From positions 21,432,387 through 21,496,386 of the forward strand of contig NC_052478.1 in NCBI RefSeq assembly GCF_009730915.1: a stretch of 64,000 bases of DNA. Direction: 5' to 3'. The position numbers and the translations under genes were made by a program. Positions 38,701 through 49,511 of this stretch are shown one piece after another. The DNA is from Dioscorea cayenensis subsp. rotundata (Eukaryota; Streptophyta; Magnoliopsida; Dioscoreales; Dioscoreaceae). The notes under the pieces are model-generated. The model was not told where the DNA came from. It searched no databases and saw only the letters and a program-made list of their open reading frames with translations. Numbering within the stretch: the first letter of the stretch is position 1; each line of letters starts with the position of its first letter.

Positions 38701-40496
38701 CTTGATGAACTCTTGTGGGAACTTGATTTACCAATCTTTGATTGTTCAGAATATGTTGCAACCAATGGATTTTGGCTCAATGTTGGTCTTCTTGTTGTCC
38801 CTTCCCATTTCACACAAGTATTTTGGGGATACATCAAACGAGAACCTAGGTCTGTCCAGTTGCTTTTTCTGATGTACTTTGTCGGAGGATGATGATTCAT
38901 CTTCTTTTCCTTTCAGTAACCTGACCTGTCTCCCATTGGAACCAACCATGTAATCTGAAGCTTCTTGGAGTGTCACAAGCATTTTCAAAGACTCTTCCAA
39001 GTCCATTGCCCCTCTCAGGAGTTCCCTTCCAATGTCAATAGAATTCCTGCTAAATTGAAGCCCATCGGAGTGATCATTGAGGATTTTATTTAATTTCTGA
39101 ACTCCTTTGGATACCTCTCCTATATGCAAATTGGAAAGAATGGGAAATCCATCTGAATTAAGCCTTGTGATATTTGACATGGATCGACCATTCATTGATC
39201 CATAGTTCATGATAAGTTCTATGTTTTGAAGTTTGCCAGTTTTGCTTAGTGCCAGTGCAAGGGCCATTGACACATCAATGTTTTGTTCGAGTCGTTTTGC
39301 TCCAAATGGGACGATGTCTTGTGACATTCCTTTGTCGCCTGGCGTCCTGTACTGTCTGGTACCAAGCCACATCTTTGTCACATCTGCCTCAAACATGTTT
39401 CTGCTACGCTGTATAGATTACCAGAAAACAAAATCAGTTTAAGGGTTATCATGTTTTCAGTTAAATCTCTTACAAAAATTGGGGAAACTTACAGACTTAT
39501 TGGTGATTGCCTCTCCTGAATCTTGGAATGCTCGCTGGGAGTTCCTATATACTTCTAAAAGAAGATACCATCAAAAAATAATTCACTTGTTAAGTTAACT
39601 GTGTATTGATCTCTCAAGAAATTCTGAGAAGAGCCCTAGTCAAGCTAAAAATGTGCTCCTGAGAAGCTGAACTTCTAAATTTAGACTTGTTTTCTTCTAA
39701 GTCCTTATTTGTTGCGGAAACAATTGCAAATAATTATATGTGATCATTGGTATGAGTTCTGCAGGTTTGAATGGCAGCGTGTCAAGGTTTTTTTTTTAAA
39801 GTTTGAGCTAAGAGATGCTAAAGTCGAGACAGAACTGGTAATTTGAATGAGAGAGAAATCTCCTGCTCCCAATGATACCTTGATCTTATTTGGATTCGCT
39901 GAATGAGGTTCGATTATGGTGCCTATCATGCCAATAACAAGGTTGGGGAATCAAAATACTTTTTGTTGTAGGAAGGTAAGGAGTTCTCCTATTCATTAGT
40001 TGTCTATAAAAAGTGAAAAATATGTTTGATGGTAGTTTGATCCTAAACAACAAAAAGTGATGGCAGATATACAGTGACATTCTAGAGTGAAGATTCCAGC
40101 TCAGATCTAGTTCATAAGGTGAAAGACACCCTGTTCACATATGCTAGCCAACAAGGACATTGTATATCTCTGAGAACCACATGGTAACATGTTTACAAAT
40201 TTTAGGCAATTGCATTTGCATTATACAAACAAGCTCATGTTGAATGTCAATGCAGTTTAGCAGAAGTACACAATGTACAACAATGAATTTATGTTATCAC
40301 ATTGAATTGCTGGTAGAGCAGCTAAATTGCATTCTCCAGTTTATACTCATCAAATAATTCTTTTCTGTAAAAACTTACTATCAGGAGCAGGAGGAGCAGC
40401 AGCCGAACGCTGTCTCGACGGAGCAATGCCCATCTTCTCCTTACGGAGGCGGATATCATCCAAAAGCTTCTGCGCAAGATCCGATCTCTTCGCCAT
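35733..40496 (-). CDS. TRM/LONGIFOLIA-like protein (DUF3741/DUF4378), frame-disrupted
   Basis: Belongs to the plant TRM (TON1-recruiting motif) superfamily, which links microtubules and the cortical TTP complex and influences cell shape and division plane. Exons on the minus strand: 40496-40379, 39554-39493, 39408-37156, 36647-36542, 36358-35733, about 1,050 residues. The N-terminus MAKRSDLAQKLLDDIRLRK and the motif IPNVVAKLMGLEELP (38450-38500) are hallmarks; the last exon carries the DUF4378 domain ending VEKHILNMLINEFALDIL. The middle exon is not open in a single frame. The frame changes between 38900 and 38746, between about 38460 and 38400, and between 38343 and 38286, each time as if one extra base were present, so the end is back in frame. 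Either three single-base sequence errors or a decaying gene. Family assignment is firm; functionality is not. Confidence 0.75.
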
Positions 40497-42077
40497 CAGA
40501 CTTCAAACCTGTCTCAGTAAGCTCTATAACACATCTCAAAACCTTACATTGTTTTGTTTCCTAGGTTTACTATGCAATATCCTTGCCTATGAATTTAGAC
40601 ATCAAAAATTTTTTGTGCTGTCCACCAAGTTGGTGGCAAGTTCACTTCTTTCAGTGATTCAATATCTATGTGGTGTATGGTAAGATGTCCACTCAAAAAT
40701 ACAGATTTTGAGTGGATTGTTTGACGTGAACGTTAGATGTTGTGAGTATCTGAGTTTCACCCCATTTTAAGCAAAGCAAAAGGGTTGAGAGAAGGGGACT
40801 TGCATGCTAAGTTTCTTTCTATTATGCTTGGTTATGTTATCTCTAGTTCTTGTTTGGATTGTGATTTATAAAAATAATTGTAATAAAAATAAATGAGTTT
40901 TTAATTTTAAGTGTGATATATACTTGTTTTGCTTTATGGTATCATGTCTCTCAGTGTTGATCATGAGGCATACATCAGTTAGGAATGAGATATTAATCAG
41001 TACTATTAATTATTAATTATTATTTCTTGATTTCTTGATTTCTTACTCTCTCATTAATGACTTCATTTCAGGTATTCAAAAAGTTTGATGAAAAAGGAAA
41101 AGGTTAGCTTTGTGAAACTTTTCCTTTTCTATTTTTTGTTTTTTTCCTTATTTTTGCTTGCTTGCCCTTATAAAATTTTAAAATTAGGCATATATTTTTC
41201 TAGAATTTCTCCTGTCATCATACACATCTAAAATATTTAAAATTATATATATATATTAGTTAGATATTTTTTAAATCTTTTATAAATTTTTTAATAAATG
41301 TGATAAGTAATGTACTCTCAACCGATGTTCTTATAAAATGAATTTATATTTTAAAACATGGATGGACATAGAACTCTTCAAATTGCTACTCCATTTCTAA
41401 TATATGTTTGGAGTTTTTAAATTTAAATACGGCAATCACGGTTAATCAAAGGGGTAAAAGAGGAAGGGGTAAAAGAGGTATGCATATGAATTAAGAATTG
41501 ACTATCCAAACAGTGAGATATGTCTTCAAACAATGATATACGTATGAAATATGTTAAGTTTGAATTGCGAGTCTGAATCTATATTAAGAACTTGCTATTA
41601 TTATTATGTTAATTGAAATTTAAATTTAAAATATTTATTTTTTATTTTTAATGAGGTTAATGCCTTGGTGGCGGAGTTTTTCACTTCTTTCACATGACAA
41701 ATGTTTTTTCCTTAAAAAAAAATGCCGTAGATCTTAAGTCCCATTCAAAAGATCTGACATTGCCAACCCAAGTACACAGACAAAGCAACATGGTCCATGA
41801 AAATGAATGCGCATCACACGTGTGCATCCACATCTATCTTTAAATCTTTTAATAAAAGACTTATTTATTAAGATCATCAAACATCTCAGTGGCATCTTTT
41901 GCTTGATTTTTATGTTTTATTTTTACTCTTAATATTGTCTAAATGTGTACATAGATTGGGAAACTTTATATAGTTTCATAATTTTAAACCCTTCTTGGTT
42001 TCTGCTATTTGTACAAGTTTTCCATATCTTTTATTTAAAATATATATATATATATATATGTTTTTTTGAAAAACATT
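40497..42077. other. intergenic DNA between divergent genes
   Basis: Holds the promoter side of the TRM-like gene. At 41072-41101 an AG..GT-bounded 30-mer reads VFKKFDEKGK, reminiscent of an EF-hand loop, but no linked exons exist. Otherwise AT-rich with a (TA)n tract at 42041-42059. Confidence 0.4.
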
Positions 42078-42145
42078 CATGCATGGGAGAACCATGCAGA
42101 GAAGCTGACACGTGGTAGCCAAGGCATGCAACAAAGAGCCACGTG
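42078..42145 (+). promoter_or_regulatory. RY / G-box (ABRE) cluster
   Basis: Within 68 bases are three RY cores (CATGCA at 42078-42083, 42093-42098 and 42125-42130; the first lies in CATGCATG) and two G-boxes (CACGTG at 42109-42114 and 42140-42145, the first as ACACGTGG and the second as GCCACGTGG). RY elements bind B3 factors such as ABI3/FUS3/LEC2 and ABREs bind bZIP factors such as ABI5. The combination is typical of seed-maturation and ABA-induced promoters. A TATA-like CTATATTTT follows at 42172-42180. Confidence 0.75.
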
Positions 42146-42422
42146 GATGCACAGGTGTCTGTCTAAAAACTCTATATTTTCCTTCTATAATTTCATTCTT
42201 TGATTGATTTGATTTATTTATTTGTTTATAAATCTCATCTGAAGGCTGGTAAAAGATTAGTAATCAGGACAATAGAGCATGATTTGCAGCCATTCAGTGC
42301 GTGCAGTTCGTGGCATTGGACGTGCTTCATCACTCCCTTGTTCTCCTCCTATCTTTCACAGAATCACTGTTCTTAGTTTTCAAGTCAAAAGCAACTCCAA
42401 AGATCAGGATCAAGATCAAAAT

Positions 42423-43550
42423 ATGGAACCCAAGAACCAACAACAACCCTACAGGTAATATATATATTTATTTATATATATATATATCTACATAAATATT
42501 TATACTCCAAAACCATTCCCTCATTATTTTTTAAATTTTTTCTCTTTTCCTTGTGTGTTTATATATATGTGTGTGTGTGTGTGTTCAAGGTTATTGTTTC
42601 AACCATTGCAGTGATTCACAGTAATTAGTGTCCAGATTTTGTTTCCTGGAGATATGAAAATATAGATATAGATATTTTTTTACCAAGATGAGTGGCTAGC
42701 CATTTAAGAAAAGGCAGGGGCTGCTACACCAGCCTTATGGCACTGATCATCCATACACAATCACTACTCATACTCTTGTGGATCATCTATACATAATCAC
42801 TACTCATACTCTGGAAACGTGCTATCACTCATCATTCGAACTAAAAGTTCGATTATTCGAACTGTGATCATTTTCACGTCAGTTTTCACGATGATTCGAA
42901 CTCTCTCACCACTTGTTTCTTATAGGGACTGACTGAAAATATAAATGTTTATATTCATATATTATTCATAGTTGGTGCACAGATATGGAATTATAGATGT
43001 TTATGGTTGTTGTTTCAGTGATGTCATATGATTTACTCAGGTGGATGGACAAAGTGAAAATTAATTCTGTGATTGGTGTTCCAAACTTTTTCCATTTTTA
43101 TATTATCATTCTCATTCTATTCATATTTAGACATGCTTGTTAGCAGTGTTGTTTACCTTAATGAATTGCTTATGATACAAAATTATCTAATGAAAGTTTT
43201 ATAACTTGATCAGGGATGTAATGTATGATTCATTTGGGGATGGGTATGGCACAAGGTCTGATGAAGAAGGATTTGGTGGTATTTATGGAAGAAATCAAGA
43301 ATTATCAAAAGAGAATGAACCCAAACCAAAGCATAGTGAAAATCATGGTAATTTCAAGAAATCCAAATGGAATATATCACTAATAAAAGCATTTCTTTTT
43401 TACCTTACCTTTTTTTTTGCTTCTTTTTTCTCTGTCTAAAGGTATGATTTTATTTTGATTAATTTTTAAGCAGAATATGATACATCCCAAGGAAGTGAAG
43501 TCAAAGAAAAGGAGAAAGCTAGGCATCAACCACATGTGAAATCAGAATAA
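42423..43550 (+). CDS. small hydrophilic, probably seed/ABA-induced protein
   Basis: Three exons: 42423-42454, 43214-43347, 43474-43550; 80 residues. The protein starts MEPKNQQQPYRDVMYDSFG, contains YGTRSDEEGFGGIYGR and ends in a Lys/Glu-rich tail (KEKEKARHQPHVKSE). It has no Cys or Trp, few hydrophobic residues and many Gly, Glu, Lys, Asp and Gln, so it is likely intrinsically disordered, LEA-like in character. I do not recognise a named family, though the SDEEGFGGIYG core looks like a conserved plant motif. The upstream RY/G-box cluster suggests expression in maturing seed or under ABA or drought. The exon model rests on three GT..AG introns-and-phase agreements. Function unknown; protection of proteins or membranes during drying is only a guess. 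Confidence 0.75.
42735..42905. repeat. dispersed repeat copy in an intron (ATCACTACTCATACTC type)
   Basis: ATACACAATCACTACTCATACTC, an internal near-repeat and CATCATTCGAACT also occur, diverged, at 45030-45095 (ATAATTACTACTCACAC..CATGATTCGAATTCTCACCAC). The TTCGAA core resembles a pol III B-box, so a SINE is possible. Both copies sit in introns. Confidence 0.4.
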
Positions 43551-44694
43551 ACTCCTTTTTATTTTCAAGCTTGAAATGAGAGGTTCAGTTGTAGTGTTTG
43601 TTGTTTTGCTTTTTATTTTTTTTCTTTATTGTGTTGTGGAGGAGACTAGAAGTTTGTAATTTATGGGGTCACCTTTCCCCACTTACAATAAAATTCCAGT
43701 AAGAACTAGGGTTCTATCTATGAATTCTAAAGCAACCTTTTCCATTATTAATGCAGAATATTGTGAAATTAGTTTGAGAGTTTTGCCTATTTTTTATAAA
43801 AGTTGTGATGATTTTGTTATTAAATATTTTAAGTTCTTTTTTCTCACCTTGTTTTTAGTTTAATTTCGGTTTGAATTATGGGTTAAAATAATTAAATAAC
43901 TATTAGAAATGAGACTATATCTCCTTATATTAATATAAAATTATTATTTTATTTTATTTCATTAGCAAATAATGAGAGATGAAAAAATATATATACATGT
44001 TTTTTTTTGGTATTTTATTTAAGGTGTGTGTACATACATATAGATATTTCTAAAGGTGTTCATCACAAAAGTAGAAGTATATATTAATTTTCATTTATAA
44101 TTTTATGATAAACATACCGTAACGTCTAAAAAACATCCCTATGTTTTATTTTTTTAATTTTTTTTAATTCGAAAAAATACCCAGAGTTTCTCCCATCATC
44201 AAAGTTATTCCAAAAAGACCATTCTAAGCCTTAGGACAAGATAGTAAATTCCAAAGATAACTTGTCATTTATCTCTTTACCTATAGTATATCCATATCCC
44301 TATTTATATAAACTAAAAAAATACAGAAATTATGTAAAATTTTTGCATATTTTTAAAGTGAATACCTTTTTTTCAAAAAAAACAAAAACAAAAAACACTT
44401 ACTGCTCTTTTGGGTTTTGGTAACATAAAGACTGATTGCAATAAGTCAAAAGACAGTAAGAGACTTTTGTAGAGGTATACCACCAAATAAAAAAATCAAA
44501 GCAAGATTAGAAAAAGTAACTATATTGATGAGATTAATGTATACTTTATTTTAAATTAGAAACAACAAGAAGCCAGGCACATAAAATCATACAAGAACCT
44601 ACATACAAGAACAAGTACTTTAAAGAAACCAAACATAACTATCATACAAGAACAACTAGTTCGTTTGAAAGAAAACTAAAGTTTGCGAGAAGTT
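43551..44694. other. 3' flanks of two convergent genes
   Basis: 3' UTR-like sequence of the small hydrophilic gene (to about 43860), then AT-rich DNA, then probably the 3' UTR of the AE7-like gene. No gene seen. Confidence 0.4.
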
Positions 44695-47600
44695 TTACAG
44701 TTCATTGGAGCAGAGACACTCGTCCACAAATTGCCGAAGATTGGGATTTTCCAGTGCTGCTGCAACTCTTTCCTTGTCATTCAACTGCTTGTTAACTGAA
44801 TCACCAAAATTCAAAACAACATTTCTTAAGTTCCTCTTTTGTTGATCTGAATTCAGTACAAAAGATATTCAAACACTCTTTTGACTTCATGGCATCCAGT
44901 TAGTTCTATTTGAGTTGTGTTTTTTTTTTATCAACAATATGAGCAGCCTAAAAAAGCAGAGACGCGCACAAATCTGGGCATAGTAAGTAGGAACAGGGTC
45001 TACGCACACGTAAGTGCTAGAATCATCAACACATAATTACTACTCACACTTTTAAATATGTGCCCTTACCCATGATTCGAATTCTCACCACTACCAATAA
45101 ATCACTTGGTCATTGGTCAGTTAGTTACAATCAGTTCCATTTGAGTTCATTGACAGGAAAAACAGATGAAATCAGGTGTTTTGGTTGGAAGTCTTTGGAG
45201 ATAAGGGATTTCAACTTACATAAACCCAGTTCTATAGTCATGTCTTAGAAACTAAACAATTGATTTGTATTGAAATTGGGATTTGGAAGTACTGGAGCTC
45301 CACATGAGGGCAACCAAACATTAGTTGCAAAAAAAATATAGGATTAAAGTCACTGATGGCCCTTAATTTGAGAGGTATGATTTGATTTGGCCCTTAAAAT
45401 AAAACTAAAAATAAAAAAATAGTTCACTTGGCACCCTAAATGAGGCAGATTAGTTTATTTTAGCCACTCCATCTGAGGTGGGCTCGCACATGATGACACT
45501 TGATGACTTTTCACTGTCTTTGATGGCCCCTTTTCACACATCTTGAAGCTAAAACCATCTCTTCTATTTTGGACCTAGACTCTTACAATGGGTTCATTTC
45601 AGTTTTCTATGAGTTCCTCCATAAATGCTTTCCTTATCTAGCCCCTACAGTCAATTCAAGAGGGGATTTTCTTTTCTCTTTTTTTTGGTGAGATGTCCTC
45701 CTCGAGTTAATTCTAATCTTGAACAAACATATGACAATATGAAATTCAATGGGCACTATCAAGAAGATGATTCATCAAGATTACACATCATCAGTTGTAA
45801 ATCTTTCTCCAACCTCCACTTAAATTTTTGTACCACATAAACATAGAATTTAACACTAGCTTCAAAGTACTTAGAGATGCAGTTCACACAGTATGAGAAA
45901 TAGTTAATGTAACTCACTACATGAAAATACTTGCCCATCAATTCCTCTACATAACAGCTGAAAAGGACCAGAAAATAATTTCCAAGATGAAATTGCAGAA
46001 GAAATAGCTCAATAGGTTGTCACAATACGCTTAACCCAAAAAAGCCCTTGAATGCTTTTCACAAATAATGACCTTTCTTTCACTACTCAACCATTCTAGA
46101 AAAAGAGTCCAATAAAATTATATGACTCATGATGTGCAGCCAAAAATTCCCTTGTGATGGATGAAAGTGCAACATAGTATTTACCAGCTAAGCCCACCTG
46201 AGCTCATATGGTAAAAGCTTCAAAGAGAAAACAAATGACTCAAAAGGAACTATTTTCTTTGAAAGTAATGTGGAGTTACTTTGACAATAAAAAGTAACAG
46301 TAAAATTAGTTAACTCGAAACAAAAAGTACAAACAACAATCAACATGTAATGAGCCTAAAGACTGACTTGATTCAATGACATAATAGAGACAAACAAAAA
46401 GTCTCTAAAGATCTCAAAAATATTGAAACATTTACAATCATAACACAGTAACAGTGGCTTAAGAGAATAAAATGACATCTTGTAATCTAGAATTGGCTTT
46501 CTTTTAATGGGGGGAAAAAATCACTTCCTACATAGTAAGGTGTCCACTACAGCATGAAGCAATGAGCCACAATATATAAGAAGAAAACAGTGGCTATTTT
46601 TTATTTCATGAGTAAATCTACCACTACAGTAAACAAGGGTACAACCTGATGTTAGATATGGAGCATTTCTACATCTTATCAATGGCTGATATCCTGTAAC
46701 CGAAATATTTGCACATGCATGCTACAATCCATCAAGTATTGCTTACAAATGAATCGCCTACAGTAATCCTTTTTAAGAAATCAGCTAGAACTTATCTTTA
46801 TTTATTTTATTTATTGTTATATATTTATTTTTGGCATACCTGATTCTTCATTTGCATGAGACCCAGGAGAGACATTGATGTCAACCTGCAGTAAACACCA
46901 AGTTGTCAAAAGGCATTAAACATGTGAAGATAAATAAAATAAGCAATATGTGCTGTGCAAATATTAACAAGTGGCAATGAATCCAGCAACATCCTGATAT
47001 CCATTCATTTTGTAGGAAAGTAATTGCAAGGTCTAAAAACACTCTCAAAGGTTGAAGATAGAAATCAATGAGTTTTGACCAGAAATTTCACAAAATTATA
47101 CATCCTTGATCTTGAGACTTAATGCTTGAGCTACTAGCCTACACACTGAAGATCTGTCTACAGAATACTAAATGTACTTTGTTAAGAATCAGACAGTTTA
47201 AAAGATAGAGAAACTCTGACAGATTTGAATTCAGCTTCCATTCCATCTCTAAGTATGCGACCTCATTCTAAATTTCAAGGCGATAATGTTTTCTACATCA
47301 CAATTTCATGGTTCTTATTTTAATCAATCTGTCAGAGCTCCAGCAAATCCTATGCCTTCTCTAAGCCTGAAATTTTGGATAGAGAAATTCATGTAGAAAA
47401 ACACATAGTAATCGACATAACCATTCTTATCAATATGCTACAAGAATCACTGCACTCTGCAATTCTCCATCTATAATGAACTAAAAACTGTGATTTTACA
47501 GAATACTTAAAAGCAAGAATCCTGAACTCAATAGTGTTAATTTTAAAGTATAATTAGGTTAAATACAGACCTTGAAATGAGGAGGAAAACAACACATCAA

Positions 47601-48362
47601 CTTGACCCTCAAGCACAAACCAATAACAGTAGCCATACTGCAATGTTGAACAGTTGGAGTGAAGGTAATTCTACAAGAACAGAATACATCAAGACATTAT
47701 TAGTCATAAGAGACAAATTTCATAACCACTACATGTTTCATCACAGAGAAACCATAAAATCCAAGACTCTATTTATAACAACCAATTAAGAAAAAAATCC
47801 CACAGATCATATGCCACTACATGTTTCATCACAAAGAAACCATAAAATCCAAGATTCTATTTTTTAACAACCAATAGAGAAAAATTCCCACAGATCACAT
47901 ATAATACACCATTAACAGCTTTTAAAAAAAAAACTTAAAAAAGTAAGAACAAACATAGATCAATGAGCAGATAAAAATCAACGACCTTGACATACTAAAG
48001 GTAAGCAAACAAGAAAACGCATTCAGAAAACACGAAAATTGAACAAATTAAAACCAGCTAGGGTTCAGAGAATTACAAGATGCGGCCGAGCTTCTCGTCA
48101 ACGGTGATTGAATCCTCAGAGAGTACACTGAGCTGCTCCAGTGAGTAAGGGTGCTCTGGATCCCTAATATCCCTCACAAAATCTATAAACCCAAATCAAG
48201 AACAATCAATCAATCATGGTAGAGATTGAAAGAGAGGAGGAGAAGGAGGGAGATACCGAAGATGTCGAGGGCGTCGACGTCGGAGTGAGGATCATCGGAG
48301 CGGGCAACCCTCTCCTTCTTCGCGTGCACGACCGGGTTCGCGTTTATCAGCCCCGGCGTCAT
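44695..48362 (-). CDS. AE7-like cytosolic iron-sulfur assembly factor (MIP18/DUF59)
   Basis: Member of the MIP18/CIA2B family: with CIA1 and MET18/MMS19 it delivers 4Fe-4S clusters to cytosolic and nuclear apoproteins. Five exons on the minus strand: 48362-48257, 48182-48077, 47670-47571, 46885-46840, 44795-44695; 152 residues, the normal length. Landmarks in order: [12 protein letters not shown] at the start, [47 protein letters not shown] (with the conserved reactive Cys of the HCSMA motif), [20 protein letters not shown] and [18 protein letters not shown]. Details such as [20 protein letters not shown] and NLRQ fit AE7-LIKE 1/2 better than AE7 itself. Intron 4 is long (about 2 kb) and contains a dispersed repeat. 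All phases agree; no damage seen. Confidence 0.93.
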
Positions 48363-48603
48363 CTCTCAATCCCTCCTCTCAGTTCTCACTTGTAACTTTC
48401 AAAAAAGTCTCTCAAGCCCTCAACTTGACCACCGTGGGATATTTTTATATGGCAAAATATCATCAATGGACGACGAATAAATTTACCTACAATTATCAGC
48501 CGTTGAATCGCAATATACGGTGAAAATCAATGTATAATTATTAGTCGGTGAATCTCGATTCAACTACTTACATTAATAAATAATAATACTGTATATTATG
48601 TTA

Positions 48604-48877
48604 CTCCTGTTCTTTTTTATCTGTCGTGAATAACTGAATCTCATATGCCAATAAATTTAGTTATTTCACAAACTTTTATAGAAAATTTGTTTTTTTTTTT
48701 ATAAAATTACCCATAATGTATATCTTCACATTTCTCTCTTATATTTAATTCAAAAAAAATTGAATAAAGTGTTAGGGTAATTTTAGAAAAAAAATAATAA
48801 TAAATGCTTCTTGATATTAGAAAATGACAGATAAAAAAAAACATGAGTTTACGACAGATAAAAAGGAACGGAGGGAG
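48604..48877. mobile_element. Stowaway (Mariner-like) MITE
   Basis: Right end, reverse-complemented, starts CTCCCTCCGTTCCTTTTTAT, the classic Stowaway terminus. The left end CTCCTGTTCTTTTTTATC is the same with small deletions; both continue CTGTCGT. TA dinucleotides flank it (48602-48603 and 48878-48879), as expected for the TA target. 274 bp, non-coding. Surrounding bases on the two sides (ATTATCAGCCGTTGAATC left; GATCCAATGACTGATAAT right) are themselves roughly inverted, so it may be nested in an older MITE. Confidence 0.88.
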
Positions 48878-49464
48878 TATATTTGTTGTTTGTATTAATT
48901 CCTGTTTATCAATATTGGTTATTCAATCGAGATCCAATGACTGATAATGGATATCTGTACATAAATGAAAGGTCCTATTTTTATATTATATATATGTATT
49001 TAAAAAAATAGTAATATAGGTATGTTCCTAGATTAGTGATCTCTAGAGACGTTTAATTACAGTTGTTGGATCATTATCAAACAGTTGTTTGTTATATAAA
49101 TACTATACAATTTTTACAGTTCATACTTACTATACGATACTGTAGAACACGTTTTTGTACTATTTAGATGATCATAGCTGTCGGATTAGACGTCTTTAGA
49201 TTTCAAATTTAAGAATATAATTAATAAATCTAATGTTTGTGGATCAACCACATCTGCTCTATAGTGTTCGTTGTGATGCATCAGTACAATATGATAAATA
49301 ATATTCGCACAATAATACATTCATAGTCATTGGATCAACATTCAATTAGTATATAGTTAATTTTGACTCATTTCAAAATAAGTACGGTTAGCGAACATGA
49401 TCAATCACACTTTTTATCTCGTTCCTTATATTTGTCTCTCTTGCTCTATATATATATATATATA

Positions 49465-49511
<47 letters not shown>

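Noticed and set aside
41072-41101. EF-hand-like micro-exon (VFKKFDEKGK) between AG and GT
   Set aside because: Only ten residues, lacks the full Ca2+ loop, and no linked exons on either side.
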